A DNA stretch of 28,364 bases from assembly GCA_964467615.1 (NCBI GenBank), contig CAYXRK010000045.1, forward strand, positions 1-28,364, given 5' to 3'. Position 1 is the stretch's first letter. Each line of letters opens with the position of its first letter. Source of the DNA: CAYXRK01 sp964467615. GTDB lineage: Bacteria; Hydrogenedentota; Hydrogenedentia; Hydrogenedentales; GCA-2746185. The notes under the pieces were generated by a model. That model had not been told where the DNA came from, made no database searches, and saw only the letters and a program-made list of their open reading frames with translations. Shown in pieces: positions 7,696 through 15,392 of the stretch. A program made the translations under genes and the position numbers.

Positions 7696-7723
7696 TTTAG
7701 ACCCCGTTCGAGGGGAAAAGTTC
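7696..7723 (-). promoter_or_regulatory. Candidate ECF-type (RpoE-like) autoregulatory promoter
   Basis: On the minus strand the sequence reads GAACTT (7718-7723), 15 nt, GTCTAA (7697-7702). This closely matches the general RpoE/ECF promoter pattern gGAACtt-N15/16-gTCtaA. It is placed so that transcription would start about 20 nt before the sigma gene's GTG. ECF sigma factors commonly activate their own operon. Motif match only; no transcript evidence. Confidence 0.6.
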
Positions 7724-7798
7724 GCCGGGACCGTTATTGTATATGGGTTGACGCGCTGCGACCCAACCGGGTTGCAATCGGAGCGCGTGTGCGGCGGT

Positions 7799-7845
7799 TT
7801 GCACAGACGGCGGCAGAGTATTACAATAATCCGATTAGTATTATT
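7799..7845 (+). promoter_or_regulatory. Candidate promoter with AT-rich inverted repeat upstream of cbiM
   Basis: A possible sigma70 promoter: TTGCAC (7799-7804, weak), 17-nt spacer, TACAAT (7822-7827). It overlaps an inverted repeat AATAAT (7825-7830) / ATTATT (7840-7845) with a 9-nt gap. The repeat stands out in GC-rich surroundings and covers the -10 and likely start-site region, where a repressor would act. cbiM starts at 7864 with a GGAG about 11 nt upstream. No known metal-regulator consensus (such as the NikR operator) or cobalamin riboswitch was recognised. Confidence 0.35.
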
Positions 7846-7863
7846 AGCGGAGCAGGCGGCGGC

Positions 7864-8487
7864 ATGCACATCCAAGACGGAATTCTACCGCTGCCGGTAA
7901 TCGTGGCGGGAAGTATCGGAGCGGCGGCCGCTGTCGGCGTCGGGCTTGCCCGTATGTCGGAACGCGAAATGGTGAAAGTTGCCGTCTTGTCGTCGTCACT
8001 GTTCGTCGCATCGCAAATCCACATCACGTTCGGCGCGGCATCGGTGCATCTTATCTTGAACGGACTCTCCGGCCTGCTGCTCGGTTGGTCGATCTATCCG
8101 GCGTTGGCGGTCGCATTGCTGCTCCAGGCGATTCTATTCAGCCATGGTGGGGTATCGACGTTGGGTATCAATGCCTTGGTGACCGGTACACCGGGACTCA
8201 TTTGTTACTACCTGTTCCGAGGGCCTGTGCAGCGTAGCGAAGGGAAACGACTGTACGCCGTCGGCTTTGTCGCGGGCGCATTGGGGATTCTGCTCGGCGC
8301 GCTGATCCAGGCCGCGGTGTTGCTGTCGGCGGGACAATCGTTCGTGGCCGTAGCGGGCGCGGCGCTCTTGGCGCATATACCTATCATGATCGCGGAGGGG
8401 TTCATATGTGGATCGGCTGTGGGGTTTCTACGGCGCGTTCGACCCGAGACGCTTGCCACCGGCCGGCTCACGCGAGAAGCGGCATGA
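7864..8487 (+). CDS. cbiM: Nickel/cobalt ECF transporter substrate-binding membrane subunit CbiM
   Basis: A 207-residue polytopic inner-membrane protein, the S-component that binds Ni2+ or Co2+. The start is fixed by the N-terminus MHIQDGILP: in CbiM/NikM proteins the amino terminus, Met1 and His2 form part of the metal site and the MHI.DG.L motif is invariant. FVASQIHITFGAASVHLILN holds further conserved His residues of the metal pocket. FSHGGVSTLGINAL and the C-terminal PIMIAEGFICG are also typical. The frame is open upstream but does not resemble the family there. It overlaps the next gene by 4 nt (ATGA). Ni versus Co specificity cannot be decided from sequence alone; no hydrogenase, urease or cobalamin genes are nearby. 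Confidence 0.94.
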   Translation: MHIQDGILPLPVIVAGSIGAAAAVGVGLARMSEREMVKVAVLSSSLFVASQIHITFGAASVHLILNGLSGLLLGWSIYPALAVALLLQAILFSHGGVSTLGINALVTGTPGLICYYLFRGPVQRSEGKRLYAVGFVAGALGILLGALIQAAVLLSAGQSFVAVAGAALLAHIPIMIAEGFICGSAVGFLRRVRPETLATGRLTREAA

Positions 8488-9008
8488 TGTGGCGCCGCGT
8501 TTTCACGGCGTTACTATTCGTGCTGATTGCGCGAGCGTCGTTCGGGCACGGCTTGACGATCTTCGCGTCAATCGAAAATGGCGCGCTCGTCGGCCGCGTT
8601 TCGTACGACGATGACGACGAAGCGGCCGAAGGCGTCCGTATCGTGGCGAAGGGGCCCTCGGACGAGTCGCTCGGAGAAGCCAAGACGGACGAACATGGCC
8701 GCTTCCGACTCGTGCCGGCCGCGGCGATAATGCATACACTTATAGCAGACGACGGCGCTGGCCATCGCGCGGAATTCAAGGTCGACGTCACCCCGGACGT
8801 CTTGACACCACCGCGACAGAACGCCACGCCACCGGATCAGGACCTCGCGCGCGAAGTGCGTCTCATGCGCGAAGACCTGGATGCGTTCAAGCGGCGCGCG
8901 CAACTCCGCGATATCGCCGGCGGCATCGGATACGTCGTCGGCGTCGCGGGTCTGTTCGCGCTAATCAAGGCCCGGCGGCCGCTCCCCAACGGCGATGCTG
9001 CTCGATAA
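8484..9008 (+). CDS. cbiL: CbiL-like accessory subunit of the nickel/cobalt transporter
   Basis: A 174-residue membrane-anchored protein. It has an N-terminal signal sequence (MMWRRVFTALLFVLIARA, cleavage near FGHG), a single extracytoplasmic beta-sandwich of about 90 residues with GVRIVAKGPSDESLGEAKTD and HGRFRLVPA (carboxypeptidase-regulatory-like), a charged helix (REVRLMREDLDAFKRRAQLR), and a C-terminal membrane helix (IAGGIGYVVGVAGLFALIKA). This architecture matches the CbiL/NikL component found between cbiM and cbiQ in group II metal importers, where it replaces the small CbiN/NikN. The start ATG overlaps the cbiM stop (ATGA), and the end overlaps cbiQ by 14 nt. Its precise role is thought to be assisting metal loading. 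Confidence 0.8.
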   Translation: MMWRRVFTALLFVLIARASFGHGLTIFASIENGALVGRVSYDDDDEAAEGVRIVAKGPSDESLGEAKTDEHGRFRLVPAAAIMHTLIADDGAGHRAEFKVDVTPDVLTPPRQNATPPDQDLAREVRLMREDLDAFKRRAQLRDIAGGIGYVVGVAGLFALIKARRPLPNGDAAR

Positions 9009-9744
9009 CGCCTCGGCCTATCAGGGGCCGATTCAGCGCATCGATCCCCGCGTGCGAATTGTCGCGGCCGGCCTTTGTTCGATCTATCCGCTGCTGCTCA
9101 CGCATGTCGACGTCCTGTACACGGCCGTCGCGCTCGGGTTCTGCTTGGTAGTCGCCGCGCAATTGCCCGATTTCGGGTTGTTGAAACAACTATTTGTCGT
9201 GAATCTTTTCTTGCTGATGCTGATCGCGCTCATGCCCTGGAGCGTGCCGGGCGAAGCGCTCATCCATCTTGGCGCTCTCTCGTTCACGCGCGAGGGCCTG
9301 CATCAAGCGTGGCTCATCACGCTGCGCGCGAACGCCATCGTGTTGTCGCTCACCGCGCTACTGGGGACCATCGAGCCGATCGTGTTCGGCGCGGCCCTCG
9401 AGCGACTGTGGCTGCCGAAGCGGTTGGTAAATCTCTTCTACCTGACCGTGCGCTACATCGCGGTCCTCGAGGACGAATACAAAATGCTGGGCCGCGCAAT
9501 TAAGGTCCGCTGTTTCGATCCGAAACTGGACCGCCACTCGCTGCGCAGCTTCGGCCACCTGATCGGCATGCTCCTCGTGCGCGCGCTGGATCGTTCCGAG
9601 CGCATTCACGCCGCGATGCGCTGCCGTGGATTCTCCGGCGTATGGCGGCATTTCCACACGTTTCGGCTGCGCATGACAGACGTCGCGTTTGCCGGGGGCG
9701 TAGCGATAGCCGTGGCTGCGTTGTGTTGGGTGGACCGGACATGA
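8995..9744 (+). CDS. cbiQ: Nickel/cobalt ECF transporter transmembrane subunit CbiQ
   Basis: A 249-residue inner-membrane protein, the T-component that couples ATP hydrolysis by CbiO to toppling of CbiM. It has about five membrane helices, starting with VRIVAAGLCSIYPLLLTH, and a cytoplasmic coupling region. The conserved AAMRCRGFSG motif near residue 205 is the coupling-helix ARG signature that docks into the ATPase; a preceding DRSERIH is also typical. Length is normal for CbiQ. It overlaps cbiL by 14 nt and cbiO by 4 nt, so the four genes are tightly translationally coupled. Confidence 0.93.
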   Translation: MLLDNASAYQGPIQRIDPRVRIVAAGLCSIYPLLLTHVDVLYTAVALGFCLVVAAQLPDFGLLKQLFVVNLFLLMLIALMPWSVPGEALIHLGALSFTREGLHQAWLITLRANAIVLSLTALLGTIEPIVFGAALERLWLPKRLVNLFYLTVRYIAVLEDEYKMLGRAIKVRCFDPKLDRHSLRSFGHLIGMLLVRALDRSERIHAAMRCRGFSGVWRHFHTFRLRMTDVAFAGGVAIAVAALCWVDRT

Positions 9745-10418
9745 GCGCGCCGCGGCTCGTACTAGACGACGTGCGGTTTGGCTACGAAGCGGCGCATACG
9801 GTGTTGGACGGCGTTTCCCTGACGCTCATGCCGGGCGAGCGCCTGTGCATCACCGGCCCGAACGGCGGCGGCAAATCGACGCTGCTCCAATTGATCGTCG
9901 GCCTCATCACGCCTGCTTCCGGCGCTGTCGCGATTCTCGGACGCGATTGCGCGGGCGAGACGGACTTTGTATGGGCGCGGCGGCACGTGGGGCTTGTCTT
10001 TCAGGACTGCGATGCGCAGCTCTTTTGCCCGACGGTGTTTGACGACGTTGCGTTCGGCCCGCTGAATCTCGGCATGACCAAGGACCAGGCGGTCGAAGTT
10101 ACGGAGCGGACCCTGGAGGAACTCGGGCTATCGGGATTGCGCGACAAGGTGACGTATCGATTGTCGTACGGTCAGAAGCGGTTGGTTGCCCTGGCCACGG
10201 TTCTAGCGATGCGCCCCGAAATCATTCTGCTCGACGAGCCCACCACCGGCCTGGACGCGCGCCACGAGGATCGACTGGCCGAAATTCTCCTGGCCCGGCC
10301 CGAGGAAATGATCATCGTCACTCACAACCGGCCATTTCTCGAACGCGTCGCAACCCGCGCATGCCGGCTCGAAGGCGGGACGCTGCACGATATCGCCGTG
10401 TTTTCGGGCGCGGTGTAG
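9741..10418 (+). CDS. cbiO: Nickel/cobalt ECF transporter ATP-binding subunit CbiO
   Basis: A 225-residue ABC ATPase that powers the CbiMLQO importer. Walker A is GPNGGGKST, the Q-loop lies in LVFQDCDAQLF, the signature is the variant LSYGQKRLVALA (SYGQ in place of SGGQ, common in this subfamily), Walker B is IILLDEPTTGLD, and the switch His is in IIVTHN. The start ATG overlaps the cbiQ stop (ATGA). It is shorter than many CbiO proteins (about 270), lacking part of the C-terminal extension. It is the last gene of the operon; a weak 5-bp hairpin (10419-10431) follows directly, and hepT converges from the other strand 21 nt further on. Confidence 0.95.
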   Translation: MSAPRLVLDDVRFGYEAAHTVLDGVSLTLMPGERLCITGPNGGGKSTLLQLIVGLITPASGAVAILGRDCAGETDFVWARRHVGLVFQDCDAQLFCPTVFDDVAFGPLNLGMTKDQAVEVTERTLEELGLSGLRDKVTYRLSYGQKRLVALATVLAMRPEIILLDEPTTGLDARHEDRLAEILLARPEEMIIVTHNRPFLERVATRACRLEGGTLHDIAVFSGAV

Positions 10419-10439
10419 TCGCGGATCGCGAAGTATTTC

Positions 10440-10787
10440 CTACTCTTTTTCCGATTCCAGCGACTCTTCGATCAACTTCACCAGCGGCGGCAGGTCGTTG
10501 ACGATGGTGTCCCATAACACTTCAACTTTGACGGTGTCGTAACCGTGGATGATCTTGTTCCGCATATTGACCATCCCTCGCCACGGAATGTTCGGCAATG
10601 TATCGCGAGTGGGACGAGAAACACGAGTCGCCGTTTCGCCAACGATCTCGACCAAGTGCAAGAGCGCCAGTTGCAAAACTCTCGCTTCTCTCAACTGAGC
10701 AGTTGAGAGGTCGCCCAACAGAGTTATTGCCTCGCGAGCATGTTCCAGCATGTGCCGAAGATAGACGGCATCGTCATGCCGCGTCAT
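10440..10787 (-). CDS. hepT: HepT-like ribonuclease toxin (DUF86)
   Basis: A 115-residue helical HEPN-family toxin. The catalytic RNase motif R(x)4HxY is visible as RNKIIHGY, preceded by the typical NIPWRGMVNM. The N-terminus DAVYLRHMLEHAREA is typical of HepT. HepT cleaves RNA and is controlled by its partner MntA, which AMPylates the Tyr of this motif in studied systems. The ATG at 10785-10787 fits the family start; an in-frame TTG at 10808 would add seven residues. It overlaps the end of mntA by 14 nt, so the two are co-translated. The gene converges on the cbiO operon. Confidence 0.88.
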   Translation of the reverse strand: MTRHDDAVYLRHMLEHAREAITLLGDLSTAQLREARVLQLALLHLVEIVGETATRVSRPTRDTLPNIPWRGMVNMRNKIIHGYDTVKVEVLWDTIVNDLPPLVKLIEESLESEKE

Positions 10788-11079
10788 AAATGGTCTCTGC
10801 TCCGGCAAGGACCTCGTCGCGGAAGTGGCGGCCGAGCATGTCCGGCATGTTCACGTCTGCGCGATGACCCAAGAGATCGGACAGCTCCGCCTCGATCGTA
10901 CCGAGCCGTATCAGCCCAACGTGTTCACCAGGCTTGAATTCGACTAGGACGTCCACGTCGCTGTCCGGCGCAAAATCTTCCCTCAAGACGGAACCAAACA
11001 GCGCCAGCTTTCGTATCGCGTGGCGAACGCAGAATTCGCGCAGGTCGTCGTATGGAATATCGAGTGATGGGGCCTTCAT
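10774..11079 (-). CDS. mntA: MntA-like nucleotidyltransferase antitoxin
   Basis: A 101-residue minimal nucleotidyltransferase. The catalytic motif is intact: LFGSVLREDFAPDSDVDVLV contains GS and the DxD metal-binding pair. In MntA/HepT type VII toxin-antitoxin modules this enzyme transfers AMP to the HepT active-site Tyr and silences it. The gene order, antitoxin first and overlapping hepT, is the standard arrangement. The C-terminal part (RADVNMPDMLGRHFRDEVL) includes the third strand with the conserved Asp of the nucleotidyltransferase core (D in ADVNM). A short 34-nt gap separates it from the membrane-protein gene upstream on the same strand. Confidence 0.88.
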   Translation of the reverse strand: MKAPSLDIPYDDLREFCVRHAIRKLALFGSVLREDFAPDSDVDVLVEFKPGEHVGLIRLGTIEAELSDLLGHRADVNMPDMLGRHFRDEVLAGAETIYDAA

Positions 11080-11113
11080 ACATGGATTTCCTCAGATCGA
11101 TATGCGGTCGAGA

Positions 11114-11563
11114 TCACGGTTCGGTCTTTGCCGCCGCCGCAGCTTCCTTGGCCTGGTCAATACCGGCACGCAGTGTTTTCCCGACGGTCCGATCCATCCA
11201 CGCGACCACCAACAAACCCGGCATGGGAACAAGCGTAAGCCCGCACGCGCCGAACCACATTTGCCACGGGTGGCCCATTGATTGAAGCACCTGGACGAAG
11301 CGCAGCAAAAAAAACGCGAGGCCCGTCGCCCCGACGAGGACCGTGCCCACGATAAGCGGCACCGACGCCATGAGCACGTCGCCTTTGAGGAACACGCTCG
11401 ACCACGAGAGAAAGTAGACGAAATACGCGATGACGTATTGGCCGCGACGGACGTTGATCCGGCGCACGTCGTCCACCGAAAGGCTCAAGTATTCCTGGAT
11501 GGGATTCAGGGCCTGATCGATGGCTTCGCCGATGGTCTGATCTTTGGGGTGATTGACTGCCAT
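11114..11563 (-). CDS. Small membrane protein of unknown function
   Basis: A 149-residue protein I do not recognise. The N-terminal 40 residues are soluble and charged (MAVNHPKDQTIGEAIDQALN, then YLSLSVDDVRRINVRRGQY). Three likely membrane segments follow: about 43-58 (VIAYFVYFLSWSSVF), 64-90 (LMASVPLIVGTVLVGATGLAF and onward) and 100-120 (WFGACGLTLVPMPGLLVVAW). It ends in an Ala/Lys-rich tail (AKEAAAAAKTEP). It is divergent to the Nudix gene and lies upstream of mntA with a 34-nt gap, so it might share a transcript with the toxin-antitoxin pair. No functional inference is justified. Confidence 0.65.
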   Translation of the reverse strand: MAVNHPKDQTIGEAIDQALNPIQEYLSLSVDDVRRINVRRGQYVIAYFVYFLSWSSVFLKGDVLMASVPLIVGTVLVGATGLAFFLLRFVQVLQSMGHPWQMWFGACGLTLVPMPGLLVVAWMDRTVGKTLRAGIDQAKEAAAAAKTEP

Positions 11564-11618
11564 GAGCGTCTCGCCGCGTTGCGCGGGCCGAATTCAAAGT
11601 GCAGGATAGCATTAACCA

Positions 11619-12185
11619 ATGGGCGCAGGCATGCCGCAAACGAACCCCTGGAAGACCTTATCATCGCGCATCGCGTACTCGAATCCGTGGATGTCGGTAC
11701 GCGAGGACGAAGTGATCCGCCCGGACGGCAACCCCGGCATCTACGGCGTCATCGAGACTCGCATCGCCACGGGCGTCGTCGCGCTGACACCGGACGGCGA
11801 GGTCTACCTCATCGGCCAGTATCGCTACACGACGGACACCTATTCCTGGGAGGTCGTCGAGGGCGGATCGGACGAAGGGGAGACCGCCATCGACGCCGCG
11901 AAGCGGGAGTTGCAGGAAGAGGCGGGGCTGGTAGCCGAGCGCTGGACGCAACTCGGCGGAGAAGTCCACATCAGCAATTGCATTTCCTCGGAGGTCGGCT
12001 TCATTTTTCTGGCCGAGAGGCTGACCGAAGTTCCCGCCTCGCCCGACGGCACCGAATTGCTCGAGGTGCGTCGCATGCCGCTGCGCGACGCGATCGCGAT
12101 GGCCGATTCGGGCGAGATGACCGACGCGTTGAGTATCATCGCGTTGTACCGCGCCGAGCGTTTCTTGGCGAAGCGAGTGGAGTAG
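11619..12185 (+). CDS. Nudix hydrolase (ADP-ribose pyrophosphatase-like)
   Basis: A 188-residue Nudix protein. The complete Nudix box G(x)5E(x)7REUxEExGU begins at EGGSDEGET and ends at AKRELQEEAGLV, with every signature residue present. The flanking organisation resembles NudF/YffH-type ADP-sugar pyrophosphatases: an N-terminal beta domain (WMSVREDEVIRPDGNPGIYG), VYLIGQYRYTTDTYSWEVVEG before the box, and ISSEVGFIFLAE after it. It likely hydrolyses ADP-ribose or a nucleotide sugar to AMP and a sugar phosphate in the cytoplasm. ATG codons at 11619 and 11631 are both possible starts. It is followed after 24 nt by the large secreted esterase gene. Confidence 0.93.
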   Translation: MGAGMPQTNPWKTLSSRIAYSNPWMSVREDEVIRPDGNPGIYGVIETRIATGVVALTPDGEVYLIGQYRYTTDTYSWEVVEGGSDEGETAIDAAKRELQEEAGLVAERWTQLGGEVHISNCISSEVGFIFLAERLTEVPASPDGTELLEVRRMPLRDAIAMADSGEMTDALSIIALYRAERFLAKRVE

Positions 12186-12209
12186 GACATTCAAGGAGAT
12201 CATGAAGCG

Positions 12210-14567
12210 ATGGCGAAGACTCTTGCGGTGGTTGCGTTACTGATGAGTGCGGCGACGGCCCAGACCAGCACATATTGGCTCGAAAACCGAAGCGCTGGGC
12301 CAAACGCGTTGACCATCGAGAACCCGGAAACCTACACCGTTTGGGCTTGGGCCAAAAGCGACGAGCAGGCCGTCGTCACAATTGGCAATACGAAACTGCA
12401 AGGGAAATTCGATGGCCAACCGCGCGGACGCAAGCCGTGGGAATGGTTTCGCATGGGCGAGGTAAAGCTGGACAAGGCGACCGTCGATGTCACGATGAGC
12501 GAGAACGTGGCCGAGATCGCCGTAATGCGATCCAAAGAAGATAATCCGGTCAACTATAGTCGTCGCGTCCTCGACGAACCCATGGCCATGCACGACCATC
12601 GCGTGACCGAGGAGCGGCACACGGACACGGTATTCACATTGCCGCAGTTCCAGAGCCTAGCGCAATGGGAGGCGCTTGCGGAAAAACTCCGGCGGCGGAT
12701 TCTGATCTCGTCGGGCCTGTGGCCGATGCCCGAGCGCACGCCGCTGAACGCGCAAGTCTTCGACCGCGTCGAAGGCGACGGCTTCACCGTCGAGAAGGTG
12801 TACTTCGAGGCGCGGCCCGGCTTCTACGCAACGGGAAACTTGTATCGGCCCCTCGGCGACGGCCCCTTCCCCGCGATCCTGAATCCGCACGGGCATTGGG
12901 AGCACGGCCGCCTGGAGAACACGGAGACCTGTTCGGTCCCGGCACGCTGCATCACGTTTGCGCGCATGGGCATCGTCGCGTTTGCTATTGACATGGTGGG
13001 CTACAACGACAGCCTCCAACTCGAACACAAATGGATGGACGCGAGAGAGAAACTGTGGGGCGTGCATCCGTTCGCGGCGCAACTGTGGTCGAACATCCGC
13101 GCGGTGGATTTTCTGCAATCCCTGCCGGAAGTCGACCCCGAGCGCATCGGCTGCACCGGCGCGTCCGGCGGCGGCACGCAGACCTTCGCGCTCATGGCAA
13201 TCGACCCGCGCATCAAGGCCGCCGCGCCGGTCAACATGATTTCTTCCACGATGCAGGGCGGATGCGTCTGTGAGAACGCGCCCATCATTCGGCTCGAAAA
13301 CTCGAACATGGAAATCGGCGCGCTGATGGCGCCGAGGCCGCTGTGCATGATTTCGACGAGCGGCGATTGGACCGCCGAAACACCGCGCACGGAATTCCCA
13401 GCGGTACGAAGCATTTACCAACTCTACGGAGCGACGGACCGGATCGAGGACCATCACTTCAACTACGGCCACAACTACAACTTCGACAGCCGCCAACCGG
13501 TCTACCACTTCTTCGCGAAGCATCTGCTGAAAGACGGGAGCAAATTCTCCGGCGAAAGACCGATAGAGCAGCCTGGGTTGCTTGATACCGTCGCAAAGCT
13601 GCCGAATCTTCGCGTCTTTCCCGACGACAAGTTACCCATGGGCGCGCAGTCCGCGGATGACGTCATTACGTCCTGGATCGAATCGAACCGCGCGAAGTGG
13701 GAAGCGGAACTGCCCAAGTCGAGCGCCGATGTTCCGGCGTTCAAACTCAAACACGGACACATCCTGACAAATGTCCTAGGCGTCGAGTGGCCTGATGCGA
13801 AGGATATTCGCGTGGAGCGGACTGGCGTGGAAGCGAGGGTGGTGGAGATAAAAAGGTATATCGACAAGTTTTCGTGGGCGCCTACCAAGATGCCTCTTGT
13901 CATCGAACGTCTGGTGCTCTCTCGGACGAACGTGGGGGACGCGGTACCGGCGCTGCTCTATCGGGGAGAGAACAATTCGACGAAGCCGCAGGCAGTGACG
14001 GTCTACGTGATCCAAGGTGGGGTTGCGGCGATGCCAAGTTTCGGAGACATGGACAGAGGGGCGGCGAATCGCGGACGCGCGGTGCTGATCATCGACCCCT
14101 TCGTTACGGGCGAGCATCACTCGCCGTTCGAGGAATCGTCGAATGCGGTGAAGGGCGTGTTTCACGACACGTTTAACGTGACGGATTTCGGGAACTGCGT
14201 CCAGGACGTGTTGACGGCGCTGGCGTTTATCCGTTCCCGTCGCGACCTAACGGACGACGTCGAGATATTCGGGATCGGGGACGGCGGCATGTGGGGAATG
14301 TTCGCGGCTGCAATAGACGGCGGGGTCGATTTTGTTTACGCGGACATGGATGGCAAGAATCTCGACGACGATGCGACGTGGACCGAGAAGTTATACGCGC
14401 CGTGCATTCGGGCGGTGGGGGACGTCAGGACGGCGGCGGCGCTGCTGTGGCCAACGAAACTAGGAATTGGCAACCTTCGACAGGGACCCTTGAAGGACGC
14501 GATCAAGCGGATCTACACCGATTCCGAGACAGGTGACACGCCGGGATTGGACTTCGACGAACGCTAG
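12210..14567 (+). CDS. Secreted acetyl-xylan-esterase/dienelactone-hydrolase-like protein with two alpha/beta-hydrolase domains
   Basis: A 785-residue protein with a short signal peptide (MAKTLAVVALLMSAATAQ). Residues about 25-110 form a beta-rich N-terminal domain. The first alpha/beta-hydrolase domain (about 160-450) has an oxyanion-loop-like NPHGHWEHGR, the nucleophile elbow GASGGG with Ser319, a probable acid in STSGDW and a catalytic His in FNYGHNYN. This fits the large esterase family related to acetyl xylan esterases. The second half (about 545-785) again looks hydrolase-like, but the elbow reads GIGDGG with Gly690 where the Ser should be, so it is probably catalytically dead. Start: ATG at 12210 with AAGGAG 11 nt upstream; the ATG at 12202 is out of frame and closes quickly. 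The stop TAG abuts the transposase remnant. Confidence 0.85.
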   Translation: MAKTLAVVALLMSAATAQTSTYWLENRSAGPNALTIENPETYTVWAWAKSDEQAVVTIGNTKLQGKFDGQPRGRKPWEWFRMGEVKLDKATVDVTMSENVAEIAVMRSKEDNPVNYSRRVLDEPMAMHDHRVTEERHTDTVFTLPQFQSLAQWEALAEKLRRRILISSGLWPMPERTPLNAQVFDRVEGDGFTVEKVYFEARPGFYATGNLYRPLGDGPFPAILNPHGHWEHGRLENTETCSVPARCITFARMGIVAFAIDMVGYNDSLQLEHKWMDAREKLWGVHPFAAQLWSNIRAVDFLQSLPEVDPERIGCTGASGGGTQTFALMAIDPRIKAAAPVNMISSTMQGGCVCENAPIIRLENSNMEIGALMAPRPLCMISTSGDWTAETPRTEFPAVRSIYQLYGATDRIEDHHFNYGHNYNFDSRQPVYHFFAKHLLKDGSKFSGERPIEQPGLLDTVAKLPNLRVFPDDKLPMGAQSADDVITSWIESNRAKWEAELPKSSADVPAFKLKHGHILTNVLGVEWPDAKDIRVERTGVEARVVEIKRYIDKFSWAPTKMPLVIERLVLSRTNVGDAVPALLYRGENNSTKPQAVTVYVIQGGVAAMPSFGDMDRGAANRGRAVLIIDPFVTGEHHSPFEESSNAVKGVFHDTFNVTDFGNCVQDVLTALAFIRSRRDLTDDVEIFGIGDGGMWGMFAAAIDGGVDFVYADMDGKNLDDDATWTEKLYAPCIRAVGDVRTAAALLWPTKLGIGNLRQGPLKDAIKRIYTDSETGDTPGLDFDER

Positions 14568-14611
14568 TGACGCGCGAGCATCCGAGAGGACCACTTCACC
14601 TGGCGAGGCAA

Positions 14612-15392
14612 ATGCTTCTTTCCATAGTTGACGACTGGGCGTTTTTCACGCTGCTGGATGGCGTATCCCAAACATGCCGTGCAGCGCCAAGGGCGGCCGG
14701 CCTGCGACTGACAAACGCAACGCGGTGCGCGGCATCTTCCGGATTCTCGACAACGGGGCAAAATGGAAAGACCTCCCCAATGAGTTTGGATCCAAAAGCG
14801 CCGTGCATCGCTGGTTTAAAAAGTGGGTCGGCGATGGAGTTTTTGAAGCCATCATGCGCGACGGCTCGTTGAGGAGCGCGGTGAGTACCGGCTTTACGAA
14901 TGCTTTATCGACGGAACATTTCGCCAGGCGCGTGGCGGCGGCGATGGCGGCGGATGCACGAGAGTCGGAAGAGGCGTGAAAATAATGGTGCTTGTTGACG
15001 CTCGAGGCCTTCCTGTCGCGGTTGACACGATGTCCGCGGGGCCCCACGAATGCAAGATCGTGCAAGGCCTGTTCGACTTCACGCTGACCGAAGAGACGCC
15101 TGAACGCGTCATCGGTAACACAGCGTATGACAGCGATCACCTGGACGAAGAAATGGCGGCGAGGGGCGGCGAAATGATTGCACCGCACCGAAGCAACCGC
15201 AGGATCGAGAACGTGACGCAAGACGCAAGACCGCTTCGCCGCTACGCACGGCGATGGAGCGTCGAACGCACGATTGGCTGGTTCCAAAACTTTCGACGCC
15301 TGTGCATCCGCTGGGAAAAATCTACCCAACACTTCCAAGGATATCTTCATCTCGGATGTGCCATCTTGTTACTCAAACAGGTTTTGGGATAG
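14612..15392 (+). pseudogene. Broken IS5-family DDE transposase
   Basis: The transposase is split. One frame (14674-14979) gives KGGRPATDKRNAVRGIF, ILDNGAKWKDLP and HRWFKKWVGDGVFEAIMRDG. The homology then continues only in the -1 frame (from about 14862): LVEERGEYRLYECFIDGTF, followed by GVKIMVLVDARGLPVAVD and on to LLLKQVLG and the stop at 15390-15392. A further N-terminal piece (DDWAFFTLL, from 14612) is in a third frame, implying a second shift. No slippery heptamer lies at the junction, and the -1 frame has a stop at 14844-14846, so this looks like mutation rather than programmed frameshifting. The first Asp (FIDGT) and the Glu (VERTIGWF) survive, but the middle catalytic Asp is Asn (GNTAYDSD, codon 15117-15119). 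The enzyme should be inactive. Confidence 0.85.
14664..15391. repeat. Candidate terminal inverted repeats of the IS5 remnant
   Basis: TATCCCAAA at 14664-14672 is the exact reverse complement of TTTGGGATA at 15383-15391, and the match continues imperfectly inward (CATG versus ACCTG read from the other end). The right copy overlaps the last codons of the transposase. The left copy abuts the ATG at 14674, unusually close to the transposase core. Confidence 0.45.

Noticed and set aside
7670..7863. Cobalamin or Ni/Co riboswitch before cbiM
   Set aside because: No recognisable conserved core or extended pairing; the likely transcript leader is very short.
10419..10431. TCGCG-gat-CGCGA hairpin after cbiO as a terminator
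   Set aside because: Only 5 bp with a 3-nt loop and no clear T-run; too weak to call.
12657..13523. 288-codon minus-strand frame inside the esterase gene
   Set aside because: Shadow of the esterase domain that carries the intact catalytic elbow.
14839..14979. Programmed -1 frameshift as the explanation of the split transposase
   Set aside because: No X-XXY-YYZ heptamer at the junction; the -1 frame has a stop at 14844-14846 next to the only T-run; the catalytic Asp is also mutated.
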